Shown piece after piece: positions 32,136-39,170 of a stretch of 64,000 nucleotides of DNA. The position numbers and the translations under genes were made by a program. Within the stretch, counting starts at the first letter, position 1. Each line of letters starts with the position of its first letter. The notes beneath the pieces are model-generated. The model searched no databases. It was not told the origin of the DNA and worked only from the letters and a program-made list of their open reading frames with translations. This stretch comes from Marinobacter gelidimuriae (GTDB lineage: Bacteria; Pseudomonadota; Gammaproteobacteria; Pseudomonadales; Oleiphilaceae): NCBI RefSeq assembly GCF_000372805.1, contig NZ_KB889827.1:1-64000 (forward strand). Direction: 5' to 3'.

Positions 32136-32861
32136 AAAGCCACACACAACGGGCTTTTTTTGCGTTTGGGACACACCCTTTTGCCTGACCCACTAATTCA
32201 GCACGAAATTGGCAAGGATTTCGCAAAAACTGGCACAAGTTTCGCTATTTCCTCATCAACACACGGTTAAATGCCCAGGCGCAAGGTTTGATGGACAGAG
32301 TGGAGATGGACGATGGCAATCTGCTTCCGCATTTAGTGGCATAGCCCATGCGAAACGGCTTCAGAATCAATTTGATGTTGCCTATCTACATTACCGCACG
32401 CCGATTCGCAGCGGCCACGCCAACACCAGGGTTTACAGCGCTATGTTGGAGTGTGCCAGCCACCTTAGCGTTCATAACGCTGATCCGCTGCGTTGCAGCC
32501 AGCGACGAGCTGCTGCTTCTGGCGTTAAACCAGATCCTTCTGCCCGACCCTGCTGTGGAATCACTGATCACCTCATTGAGACACCAGCTGGTAAAGCACA
32601 TTGCCGACAGTGGCGAGCTAGAGGATGGGCTGCAACAGCTCGCGGCAGCGCCATGGCCGAGGCGACAGATATTGATAACATTGTGTTCTGGCTATGGTCA
32701 GTAACGAAGTGCAGTGGAAGCTGGTCAAAGCTCGCGACGAAGACGGTCACAGTCTGGCCACAGGCCCGGTGCAGCAGCAGATTCGCGAGGAAGCTCTCGG
32801 CAGTCACGTTCAAAGTTTGCTAGGCCAGCAACTGAGTGTGTACTTTCAGCGTCGGCGCTGA
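32136..32861 (+). pseudogene. gene-poor stretch with possible decayed coding remnant
   Basis: No convincing gene fills the 877 bases between prfB and sbcB. Coding-like peptide segments occur in three different plus-strand frames in succession: around 32360-32450 (VAYLHYRTPIRSGHANTRVY), 32500-32650 (ELLLLALNQILLPDPAVESL, then LRHQLVKHIADSGELEDGL) and 32694-32861, a 55-codon frame (MVSNEVQWKLVKARDEDGHS to YFQRRR). Succession of frames suggests one gene broken by several indels, but I do not recognise the family. A weak hairpin with a T-run (AAAGCC at 32136-32141, GGCTTT at 32152-32157) lies at its left end. Confidence 0.35.
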
Positions 32862-32898
32862 TTGCGACAACTCTGACTATCGCGAATCAGGAAAACAC

Positions 32899-32919
32899 AA
32901 CGGGCCTTAACAGCCCGTT
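32899..32919 (-). terminator. terminator of sbcB
   Basis: A 7-bp perfect stem AACGGGC / GCCCGTT with loop cttaaca lies 11 bases past the sbcB stop. Read on the minus strand it is followed by GTGTTTTCC, a moderate U-rich tail. Confidence 0.6.
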
Positions 32920-32930
32920 ATTCGTTGCCT

Positions 32931-34379
32931 CTACAAGTAAGGGGAAATAGCTTCTCCATACAGGTGCAGTTCTTCGAGAATGTGCCGCTGTTGCTGAGTG
33001 ACATCTGGCTTAGCCATCAGGCGCTGGAGTTCCGCGCCATAGTCGGCAAGTGACAACCAACCTTTCGCTGGTTGGGTCAATCTCTGCTCCCGAAACTGCT
33101 CCCAACGCTCCATTTCCTCACCGCTCAAGGTATCCGGATAATTGCGAGCACGATAACGAAATAGCATTTCGGCCAAGCGCTGGTCGGTAAACTGGAATTC
33201 GCTTTCGGCAAGCTGCTGCGGCTCCATTGCCAGCGCGCGATCCAATTGCCCACGATCCCCCGGGCTGAGAAAGCCGCCCGCATAAATCTGTTCGTCCGGA
33301 TCCGTCAGCTTAGTGTCGTAATCACGCTCGAAAGCAGCAGCCACGCGCTGCCCAAAATCTGGCCCTGCCTGGCGCAGAATGGCCAGATGGCGACGCATCT
33401 GCTCACCATCCAGGTCCAGCTGTTGCAAACGTTCCGGCGAGAGCGTTGCCAGCATGGTCGCCGGCGCCAATACCGGGCACTTGTTCAGCTGAATCGCCTT
33501 TAGCGGGAATCGGCGAATGCCTTCCGGTAACGCAGACTGCGCGGTAAAAACCTGCTCGCGAATCTGCTCAACGCTGGCGTTAATCAGTTCATCAGGGTTT
33601 TCACGCAAATCATAAACAATCACCTGATTCTTGTTGCTGGCGTGTTCGGCAACTGGCGCCACCAGCGCGCAACTGCCCTGGCTGGCCGGGTACTTTCCGG
33701 ACACGTGAAAAACCGGCTTTCGTGTGGAGGTATCCAGCATTTTGCGGGCCGCCTGCTTGGATTTGTTGGCCAGCGCAAATTCAAACAACCGGGGTTGGCG
33801 CTCCTTGATCAGTCGCGCCAGCGCAAGCGTCGCGGTTACATCAGACATGGCATCATGGGCTTGGCCATGTTCAAGGCCATTGGCTCGGGCCAAATCCTCT
33901 AGGCGAAAGCTCGGGCTACCATCGGGCTTTAGCGGCCATTCTATGCCTTCTGGACGCAGCGTATAAGCCAGGCGCACCACATCAATCAGGTCCCACCGCG
34001 AATTACCATTTTGCCATTCCCGGCCGTAAGGGTCGCGCAGGTTGCGATACAGAGTATTGCGGGTTACTTCATCATCAAAGCGCAAACTGTTATAGCCCAC
34101 CACACAGGTGCCAGGCTGACTGAAGGCGCTGTTGATCATCGTAATGAATTCGGCCTCGGGATAGCCTTCCTGCGTGGCTTGCTGCGGTGTTATCCCGGTA
34201 ATCAGACAGGCTTCAGGGGCCGGCAGATAATCATCAGAGGGCCTGCAGAAAATAACCAAAGGCTCTTCAATAATATTGAGCTCGCTGTCAGTGCGGACAC
34301 CTGCAAACTGACAGGGTCGGTCGTGCAATGGGTCGACACCGAAGGTTTCGTAATCGTGCCAGTAAAATGTGGGGGTCAA
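32931..34379 (-). CDS. sbcB: exodeoxyribonuclease I
   Basis: 3'-to-5' single-strand DNA exonuclease of the DEDDh family, active in mismatch repair and recombination. Exo I motif is FYWHDYETFGVDPLHDRPCQ, Exo II GYNSLRFDDEVTRNTLYRNL, Exo III HDAMSDVTATL; SH3-like and helical C-terminal domains follow. The frame extends to an ATG at 34466, but I place the start at a TTG at 34379 (GGAG nine bases upstream), which gives 482 residues and aligns with the E. coli N-terminus. ATGs at 34454 and 34466 are alternatives. Confidence 0.93.
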   Translation of the reverse strand: MTPTFYWHDYETFGVDPLHDRPCQFAGVRTDSELNIIEEPLVIFCRPSDDYLPAPEACLITGITPQQATQEGYPEAEFITMINSAFSQPGTCVVGYNSLRFDDEVTRNTLYRNLRDPYGREWQNGNSRWDLIDVVRLAYTLRPEGIEWPLKPDGSPSFRLEDLARANGLEHGQAHDAMSDVTATLALARLIKERQPRLFEFALANKSKQAARKMLDTSTRKPVFHVSGKYPASQGSCALVAPVAEHASNKNQVIVYDLRENPDELINASVEQIREQVFTAQSALPEGIRRFPLKAIQLNKCPVLAPATMLATLSPERLQQLDLDGEQMRRHLAILRQAGPDFGQRVAAAFERDYDTKLTDPDEQIYAGGFLSPGDRGQLDRALAMEPQQLAESEFQFTDQRLAEMLFRYRARNYPDTLSGEEMERWEQFREQRLTQPAKGWLSLADYGAELQRLMAKPDVTQQQRHILEELHLYGEAISPYL

Positions 34380-34535
34380 AACCGCAAGCTCCTGCAAATA
34401 ATACGGCGCTGATTCTGACAGAAAATACTGCCTGCGCCCGGTTGTAGCCGGCATACACAAAAGCACCGGCCATTTATATGTATACAGATCTCATACAATT
34501 AACGTAACACCAATGTACACACGAGGCTTCACTGT

Positions 34536-34541
34536 TATAAT
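34536..34541 (+). promoter_or_regulatory. candidate promoter -10 for the RR/CheC-GGDEF pair
   Basis: A perfect TATAAT lies 34 bases before the ATG of the response-regulator gene. The -35 position (ATGTAC at 34513-34518) is a poor match to TTGACA, so this is a candidate only. Confidence 0.4.
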
Positions 34542-34574
34542 ATCCAGACACTTCCATTTTGTCTGGGCCTGCAC

Positions 34575-35611
34575 ATGTTACCTGACATACTGATTTGCGA
34601 CGATTCCGAGATGGCTCGCAAACAGATGGCCCGAGCTCTGCCAACCGCACTACGACACCAGGTCAGCTTCTGCCGCAATGGCAGTGAAGCGCTTGCCCAT
34701 ATACGCAACAGCGTGCCAGACCTGCTGTTTCTGGACTTGAATATGCCCGACCTGGACGGCTACGTGGTGCTCGAGCATCTTCGCAGCGAACAGATCGAGC
34801 TGCTGACCATTGTGGTGTCTGGTGACATTCAGCCCCAGGCAAAGGCCCGGGTTTTTAGTTTGGGGCCGTGGCTTTTCTTAACAAACCGACCGCCCCGACA
34901 GCGGTTGCAGGGCTTCTTGCCCAATACGGCATTTACCGCGAGCCAGAGGAATCACCACCTTCGGGCTCGCAGCCTGAAACCGACACCCCGAGCCACCCTG
35001 CAAGCACCAACCCTGACCCGCAATTATTGCTGAATGACTACCTGCGGGAAATCGCCAACGTCGCCATGGGGCGCTCATCAGACCTGTTAGCACGTTTACT
35101 GGGTATTTTCGTACGCCAGCCGATACCAAAAGTGGCTTTTATTGCCAGTTCCGAACTGCACATGACCATCGCCGCGGCGGATGATGAAGCGCATTATTCG
35201 GCAGCATGCCAGGGCTTCACCGGAGCCGGAGTTGCTGGCGAAGCCATGCTGCTGTTCGCAGACAGCAGTTTTCGCGAAATGGCAGAAATGCTGCACTACG
35301 ACAACCTGGACGGCCCGGCGGTCAATATTGAAGTACTAATGGACATGTCCAGCATTTTGTTCGGCGCATTTTTGAAGGGCATTGGCGATCAGATGGATTT
35401 ACGGCTGGGCCTTAGCCACCCAACGGTACTAGGTCAGCACCGACAGATTGCCGAACTGCTGGACCACCATCATAATCACGAGCAACAACTGTTGTGCATT
35501 GAAATTACTTACACCATAGAAAATCACAATATCCAGTGTGACATGCTTGTGCTGTTTACCGAAGATTCGCTGCCATTTTTGCAGCAACGTTTACAATACC
35601 TGGCGGAGTAA
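34575..35611 (+). pseudogene. response regulator-CheC fusion, broken by a -1 frameshift
   Basis: The first frame (from 34575) encodes a receiver domain: acidic pair ICDDSE, phosphoacceptor in FLDLNMPDLDGY (Asp54) and switch Ser in IVVSGD. At the GGGG run 34862-34865 that frame loses homology and stops at 35033. The expected next strand with the receiver lysine (VAFLNKP) resumes in another frame at 34868 and continues through a linker and a CheC/CheX-like phosphatase domain (REIANVAMGRSSDLLARLLG, then NIEVLMDMSSILFGAFLKGIG) to 35611. One extra G would restore a 345-residue protein. It is followed 3 bases later by a PAS-GGDEF gene. It may be a true mutation, a phase-variable tract or a sequencing error. 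Confidence 0.85.
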
Positions 35612-35614
35612 CGA

Positions 35615-36574
35615 ATGCCATCATTAAACCCGGAAAGCGTAAGCTCGTTCCACTGGATGGCTGACATGGTTGAGTCTGTGGAGGTTGGCCTGGTCGTGCT
35701 AGACCTGAAGTTCCGCGTGCAGATGTGGAACGGCTTCATGGAGCACCACAGCGGCATGACCGCCAGCAAAATTCACAATCAGGTGTTGTTCGAGCTGTTC
35801 CCGGACATCCCCCGCGCCTGGCTAAGCCGCAAAGTTGAAGCCGTGACCCTGCTGAACACTCGCGCGTTTACGTCGTGGGAGCAGCGCCCTTACCTGCTGC
35901 GCTTTCGCAATACCCGGCCAATTACCGGTACCGAAGAGTTCATGTATCAGAACCTCACCATCAGCCCGCTATGCGGTCCATCCGGGAAAGTAGAAAAAGT
36001 GTGCCTGATGATCTACGACGTTACCGATATTGCCAGCAGCAAACGTGCACTGGAGCGCGCTAACGATCAACTTGCCAAGCTAAACATGATCGACAAACTG
36101 ACGGGACTGCTTAACCGTGGAACCTGGGAAAATCTACTGGATGCGGAATTCTCACGCCATCAGCGCTACGGCGGCAATAGCACATTGGTGATGTTTGATA
36201 TTGACCACTTTAAGGCCATTAACGATCGCTTCGGACACTTGGCAGGAGATGAAGTCATTCGCCACACCGCAGCAACAATCCGCAGACACTTGCGCCATTC
36301 AGACAGCGCCGGGCGTTATGGCGGAGAAGAATTCGGTATTATCCTGCCGGAAACCGATACGGAAGGGGCTCTCACTATTTGCGAGCGCATTTTAAGCGCC
36401 ATTTCCCGCGAACCAGTGACGGTAGACAGCCACAACATTACCTACACCATCAGTATTGGTGTCGCACCATTAACTGATAGACCAAAAAATTATATGGCTT
36501 GGCTAGAACAGGCCGACCAGGCTATGTACTCGGCAAAACAGGCTGGGCGCAATCAGATTGTCACGTTTTCGTGA
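35615..36574 (+). CDS. PAS-GGDEF diguanylate cyclase
   Basis: Predicted cytoplasmic cyclic-di-GMP synthase. The 319 residues hold an N-terminal PAS-type sensor (about 9-125; VEVGLVVLDLKFRVQMWNGF), a short coiled linker (ALERANDQLAKLN) and a GGDEF domain with the active-site signature GGEEF in RYGGEEFGIILPE and the metal/nucleotide motif FDIDHFKAINDRFGH. An RxxD inhibitory site is not obvious upstream of GGEEF. It has GGAG six bases before its ATG and follows the broken response-regulator/CheC gene directly, so the pair was probably one signalling operon. Confidence 0.93.
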   Translation: MPSLNPESVSSFHWMADMVESVEVGLVVLDLKFRVQMWNGFMEHHSGMTASKIHNQVLFELFPDIPRAWLSRKVEAVTLLNTRAFTSWEQRPYLLRFRNTRPITGTEEFMYQNLTISPLCGPSGKVEKVCLMIYDVTDIASSKRALERANDQLAKLNMIDKLTGLLNRGTWENLLDAEFSRHQRYGGNSTLVMFDIDHFKAINDRFGHLAGDEVIRHTAATIRRHLRHSDSAGRYGGEEFGIILPETDTEGALTICERILSAISREPVTVDSHNITYTISIGVAPLTDRPKNYMAWLEQADQAMYSAKQAGRNQIVTFS

Positions 36575-36650
36575 CGGTTTTTGATGGTAGCTGCGGCAAT
36601 TCAATAGCCAGCTTGAGCCCCGGTAGTAATGCTTGCCACTAAAAACACAA

Positions 36651-36680
36651 ACCGGAGCGCTAATGAATAGACGCTCCGGT
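36651..36680 (-). terminator. terminator of mvaT
   Basis: A perfect 9-bp stem, ACCGGAGCG (36651-36659) and CGCTCCGGT (36672-36680), with a 12-base loop. On the minus strand it is followed by TTGTGTTTTT, fitting an intrinsic terminator for mvaT. It may also stop the convergent cyclase transcript. Confidence 0.75.
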
Positions 36681-36721
36681 CAGTTAAACACTATGACTGC
36701 AGACAGATTATGACTCGCAGA

Positions 36722-37090
36722 CTAGTCCTGCCAGCTCTGCACTGCCTCTTTTCCGTGCTTTTCACGCCACTCGTTAAGCGTCTTGTGGTTGCCGCCACGG
36801 GTTTTAACCACTTCGCCGGTGTGCGGGTTGCGATAGGTTTTTTCCGGACGCTTGGCGCGATTTCCACCGCCAGTCGTAGCGGTTGGTGTCGAAGCAATGG
36901 ACGGATCAATCGCTGCCAGAATTTGCAGGACGTCTTTCGGTGATTTGCTGTATTCGCCCATCAGTTCGCGGACTTTAGTTTCAAACGCCAATTCGCTTTT
37001 CAGCGCTTGATCTTCTTCCAGCTTCTCCAGCTCTGCCGCCAGCTTTTCCATCAGCTGCTTCTTTTGATAATAATCGTTAATTTTCGCCAT
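36722..37090 (-). CDS. MvaT/MvaU-type H-NS-like xenogeneic silencer
   Basis: DNA-binding protein that in pseudomonads coats and silences AT-rich, often foreign, DNA. The 122 residues have an N-terminal coiled-coil oligomerisation region (about 5-60; KKQLMEKLAAELEKLEEDQ), a flexible Gly/Thr linker, and the C-terminal DNA-binding domain (KTYRNPHTGEVVKTRGGNHK, then TLNEWREKHGKEAVQSW), very close to MvaT. It sits beside an AT-rich stretch with rfaH and gene remnants, the kind of DNA it would bind. Confidence 0.93.
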   Translation of the reverse strand: MAKINDYYQKKQLMEKLAAELEKLEEDQALKSELAFETKVRELMGEYSKSPKDVLQILAAIDPSIASTPTATTGGGNRAKRPEKTYRNPHTGEVVKTRGGNHKTLNEWREKHGKEAVQSWQD

Positions 37091-37292
37091 GAAATTTAAA
37101 CCTTAAGGTCTGAAGTGCCTGATATGAACGATGACACTATACCGATCGTATGTAGTCACCAAAATGTCGATATCAATAGTAATGAATCAGTAACGCCAAA
37201 TCAAAGTATTAATGAAATATCCACCGTATTAAAACTTACAATCACTTCAGACTCCAAAACCTCTGCCGTTTTTGTTAAGGCATTATCAATTA

Positions 37293-37775
37293 TCACTGAT
37301 TTCTTAATGACGTTATCGGCACAGATATACGCTGATTTTTCTGCATGAATTCAATCAACACAATTGCTCGCTCATCGCCATCATAACATTGAAATATTGC
37401 CCGCATGCCAGCAAACGGGCCTTCCGCAACGTCTACATCGTCGCCACTTTTAATGCCACCCGCGGACGCAACCTTGTCAAGACTGGCGCGCAAATGATCG
37501 ATCACTTCATCTTCAACCGGCAGAGGTTTACCACCGAACCCAACAATTCTTATCACACCACGAGTAGAACGCAGTTTTGACCAGACTGGATTCAATTGCG
37601 ACAAATTGATAAAAATATAGCCCGAGAACAGCGCCTCTAGTTTGCAACTACGCTTTCCCGAGCGCAGCTTCTCAACCATCACTTTCGGGTAAAAACAGGG
37701 AATGTCCTGATTTTGTAAATGCATAAGAGCACGATCTCCTTGACTGGGCTTGCACTGCAGGACATACCACTTCAT
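37293..37775 (-). CDS. rfaH: transcription antiterminator RfaH (NusG paralogue)
   Basis: NusG-family factor that is recruited at ops sites to help transcribe long surface-polysaccharide, pilus or toxin operons. The 160 residues show the NGN domain (MKWYVLQCKPSQGDRALMHL, FSGYIFINL, RSTRGVIRIVGFGGKPLPV) and the C-terminal KOW-like region (DDVDVAEGPFAGMRAIFQ). The frame extends to 37838, but the Met at 37775 matches the family start. There is no polysaccharide cluster or convincing ops site in the window, so it is an orphan here. Neighbouring DNA is more AT-rich than the rest. Confidence 0.9.
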   Translation of the reverse strand: MKWYVLQCKPSQGDRALMHLQNQDIPCFYPKVMVEKLRSGKRSCKLEALFSGYIFINLSQLNPVWSKLRSTRGVIRIVGFGGKPLPVEDEVIDHLRASLDKVASAGGIKSGDDVDVAEGPFAGMRAIFQCYDGDERAIVLIEFMQKNQRISVPITSLRNQ

Positions 37776-38030
37776 AAAAGAGCCTATTAGTAATGCCTGG
37801 TGGATTATACGTACAGCTGGTTTGCTGATATCGCGCACCTATCTACAACCCATTTTCAACAGTCAATAGCAACCAGTCGCAACGACCGCTATCGCCACAT
37901 AGGCGTAGCCCACAATTGTAACGCGAATATGGCAGCAAGATCATTGGCAAACACTACGCGTGAACGGCCCGTAGGCTACCCTGAAGTAGACACTGACTGA
38001 TTTAAGGATGACATGTGTATGTACGCACTG

Positions 38031-38395
38031 GATCAAACTCGATGCCGTTCGTTATCCCGGCATCATTATCTCCGCCAGCGGCATGGCGAGTGGCGGGCGG
38101 GTACTGCACCACCTGAAAACCCTGCTGCCCAATCATCGCAACAGCGTTATTTTTGCAGATTTCCAGGCGCAAGGCACCCGCGGTGATGCTTTGGTTAACG
38201 GAGCCAGCGAAGTAAATTCCACGGTGAATACTGGCCGGTGAAGGCGCAAATACACAATCTGACGTCACTGTCGGCCCACGGCGACTACAACGAGATTCTT
38301 GAATGGTTGCCAGCGACCAAATGCGCCGTCGCCTGCATGAAACCCTGGGTTGGAACGCCAAGGTGCCGGAGCTGAGAGCTGAGGTAGATATATGA
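38031..38395 (+). pseudogene. remnant of an MBL-fold beta-CASP RNase-like protein
   Basis: C-terminal third of a metallo-beta-lactamase-fold protein with an RNA-specificity domain, now in three frames. 38031-38210 encodes YPGIIISASGMASGGRVLHH to QGTRGDALVNGASEV. From 38220 a second frame gives HGEYWPVKAQIHNLTSLSAH and GDYNEILEWL. From 38321 a third frame gives MRRRLHETLGWNAKVPELRA and EVDI, ending in TGA at 38393-38395. The segment with the ...HGEPAAAD... motif expected between the last two parts is missing, and nothing of the N-terminal catalytic lactamase domain is seen. At least two frameshifts plus deletions make it non-functional. A run of seven T follows at 38418-38424. Confidence 0.8.
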
Positions 38396-38423
38396 TGTGG
38401 CACGCGCTCTGGGTGCGTTTTTT

Positions 38424-38441
38424 TGTAAGCCTGAACTTACA
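38424..38441 (+). promoter_or_regulatory. GacA/UvrY-type upstream activating box
   Basis: TGTAAGCCTGAACTTACA is a perfect match to TGTAAG-N6-CTTACA, the palindrome that GacA binds upstream of rsmX/Y/Z genes in Pseudomonas. A half-site CTTACA recurs at 38459-38464. Its centre lies about 65 bases before the inferred transcription start of the small RNA, matching the usual spacing. Confidence 0.85.
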
Positions 38442-38485
38442 CAACAAAGGGTAAAAGGCTTACAACAAAGCGCAGCGGAATTGGT

Positions 38486-38491
38486 TACACT
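38486..38491 (+). promoter_or_regulatory. -10 element of the small RNA promoter
   Basis: TACACT, five of six bases like TATAAT apart from the third and fourth positions typical of activated promoters, lies 45 bases after the GacA-type box. No good -35 is found at normal spacing, as expected for an activator-dependent promoter. A start near 38498 is inferred. Confidence 0.55.
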
Positions 38492-38497
38492 TTAGCG

Positions 38498-38700
38498 GTC
38501 AAGGATGACACGCTGGCATGGAATGCCAACACATGGAAGAAACCCCACGGAACCGGGGGCGCTCGAAGGAGTCGGGCATACAAGGATGGAATTCAGGGAA
38601 GATGCGCCCAGGATGGGTGAAACCTGACGGATCAGGCCGGGGTCATAGTCACGGGCAACACAGCTGGCAAGGATGTCAGCTGTGCCGTGCGCCCCCGTAG
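38498..38700 (+). ncRNA. Csr/Rsm-type regulatory RNA (CsrA-sequestering)
   Basis: About 200 bases with eleven GGA motifs in 38503-38673, many in hairpin loops: TGGCAT-GGA-ATGCCA (38514-38528), CCCA-GGA-TGGG (38607-38617), CCTGA-CGGA-TCAGG (38623-38636) and CACAGCTG / CAGCTGTG (38659-38684) with GCAAGGATGT in the loop. A 9-bp long-range helix, CGGGGGCGC (38554-38562) with GCGCCCCCG (38689-38697), would close the domain. GGA in loops is the CsrA/RsmA binding signature, and a GacA-type box precedes it. Its role would be to titrate CsrA under BarA/GacA control. The 3' end is not certain; I see no clear U-tailed terminator. No credible protein is encoded here. Confidence 0.85.
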
Positions 38701-38815
38701 CAACCTACTTTCTTATCTCCTGAAGTTCCGTCTGCCCTTTTCGGCTCTGGTTTAGTCCCATGTTGCCGTGTGGATACTAACCACAACAACCGACGAGAAC
38801 GTCCGGAGTTAAATC

Positions 38816-39109
38816 ATGAAACGCAGCTCACTGCTCGCTACGCTTACTCTTTTGTTAAGCCTGATGTCCGGCTTTGCCTTTGCTCAGGCGGCGAGCATCA
38901 ATATCAATACCGCCGACAGTACCAGCCTGGCCTCGCTTTCAGGCATTGGCCAAAGCAAAGCCGAAGCGATTATCGAATACCGAAAGGCCAATGACCCGTT
39001 CACCAGCGCCCAAGACTTGACAAACGTTAAGGGTATTGGCGCACGAACGGTCGAAAAAAATGCAAACCGACTGACGACTCAAGACACAAATAGCCCCAAG
39101 GCACCCTAA
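38816..39109 (+). CDS. ComEA-family helix-hairpin-helix DNA-binding protein
   Basis: Small exported DNA-binding protein, in relatives a periplasmic receptor that pulls in DNA during natural transformation. The 97 residues have a signal peptide (MKRSSLLATLTLLLSLMSGF, cleavage near AFAQA) and two HhH motifs: INTADSTSLASLSGIGQSKA and FTSAQDLTNVKGIGARTVEK. GGAG lies seven bases before the ATG. It is immediately downstream of the small RNA; whether read-through reaches it is unknown. Competence pilus genes are not in this window. Confidence 0.92.
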   Translation: MKRSSLLATLTLLLSLMSGFAFAQAASININTADSTSLASLSGIGQSKAEAIIEYRKANDPFTSAQDLTNVKGIGARTVEKNANRLTTQDTNSPKAP

Positions 39110-39150
39110 CAAAACGGGTGGTTGCGCTTAAGCAACCACCCGTTTTGTTA
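39107..39150. terminator. bidirectional terminator between comEA and the thiolase
   Basis: A perfect 19-bp inverted repeat (39107-39125 and 39132-39150) with loop gcttaa. The left arm contains the comEA stop codon TAA. Runs of A on the left and T on the right flank a GC-rich core, so it can terminate both convergent transcripts. Confidence 0.93.
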
Positions 39151-39170
39151 ACGCCAGCCTGACCGCTGCC

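Noticed and set aside
32209..32823. 204-codon plus-strand frame between prfB and sbcB as a real gene
   Set aside because: No recognisable domain, its plausible peptide content shifts to other frames midway, and no ribosome site is seen; treated as a possible remnant only.
37115..37348. 77-codon AT-rich plus-strand frame between mvaT and rfaH
   Set aside because: Overlaps the end of rfaH, has no ribosome site and no family likeness; frames of this size arise by chance in the AT-rich spacer.
38498..38700. RNase P RNA, tmRNA or 6S RNA as the identity of the structured RNA
   Set aside because: None of their conserved cores is seen; the dense GGA loops and the GacA-type box point to a Csr/Rsm RNA.
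38518..38700. 60-codon plus-strand frame within the small RNA
   Set aside because: Its composition is set by the GGA hairpins, it has no ribosome site, and the structural explanation is stronger.
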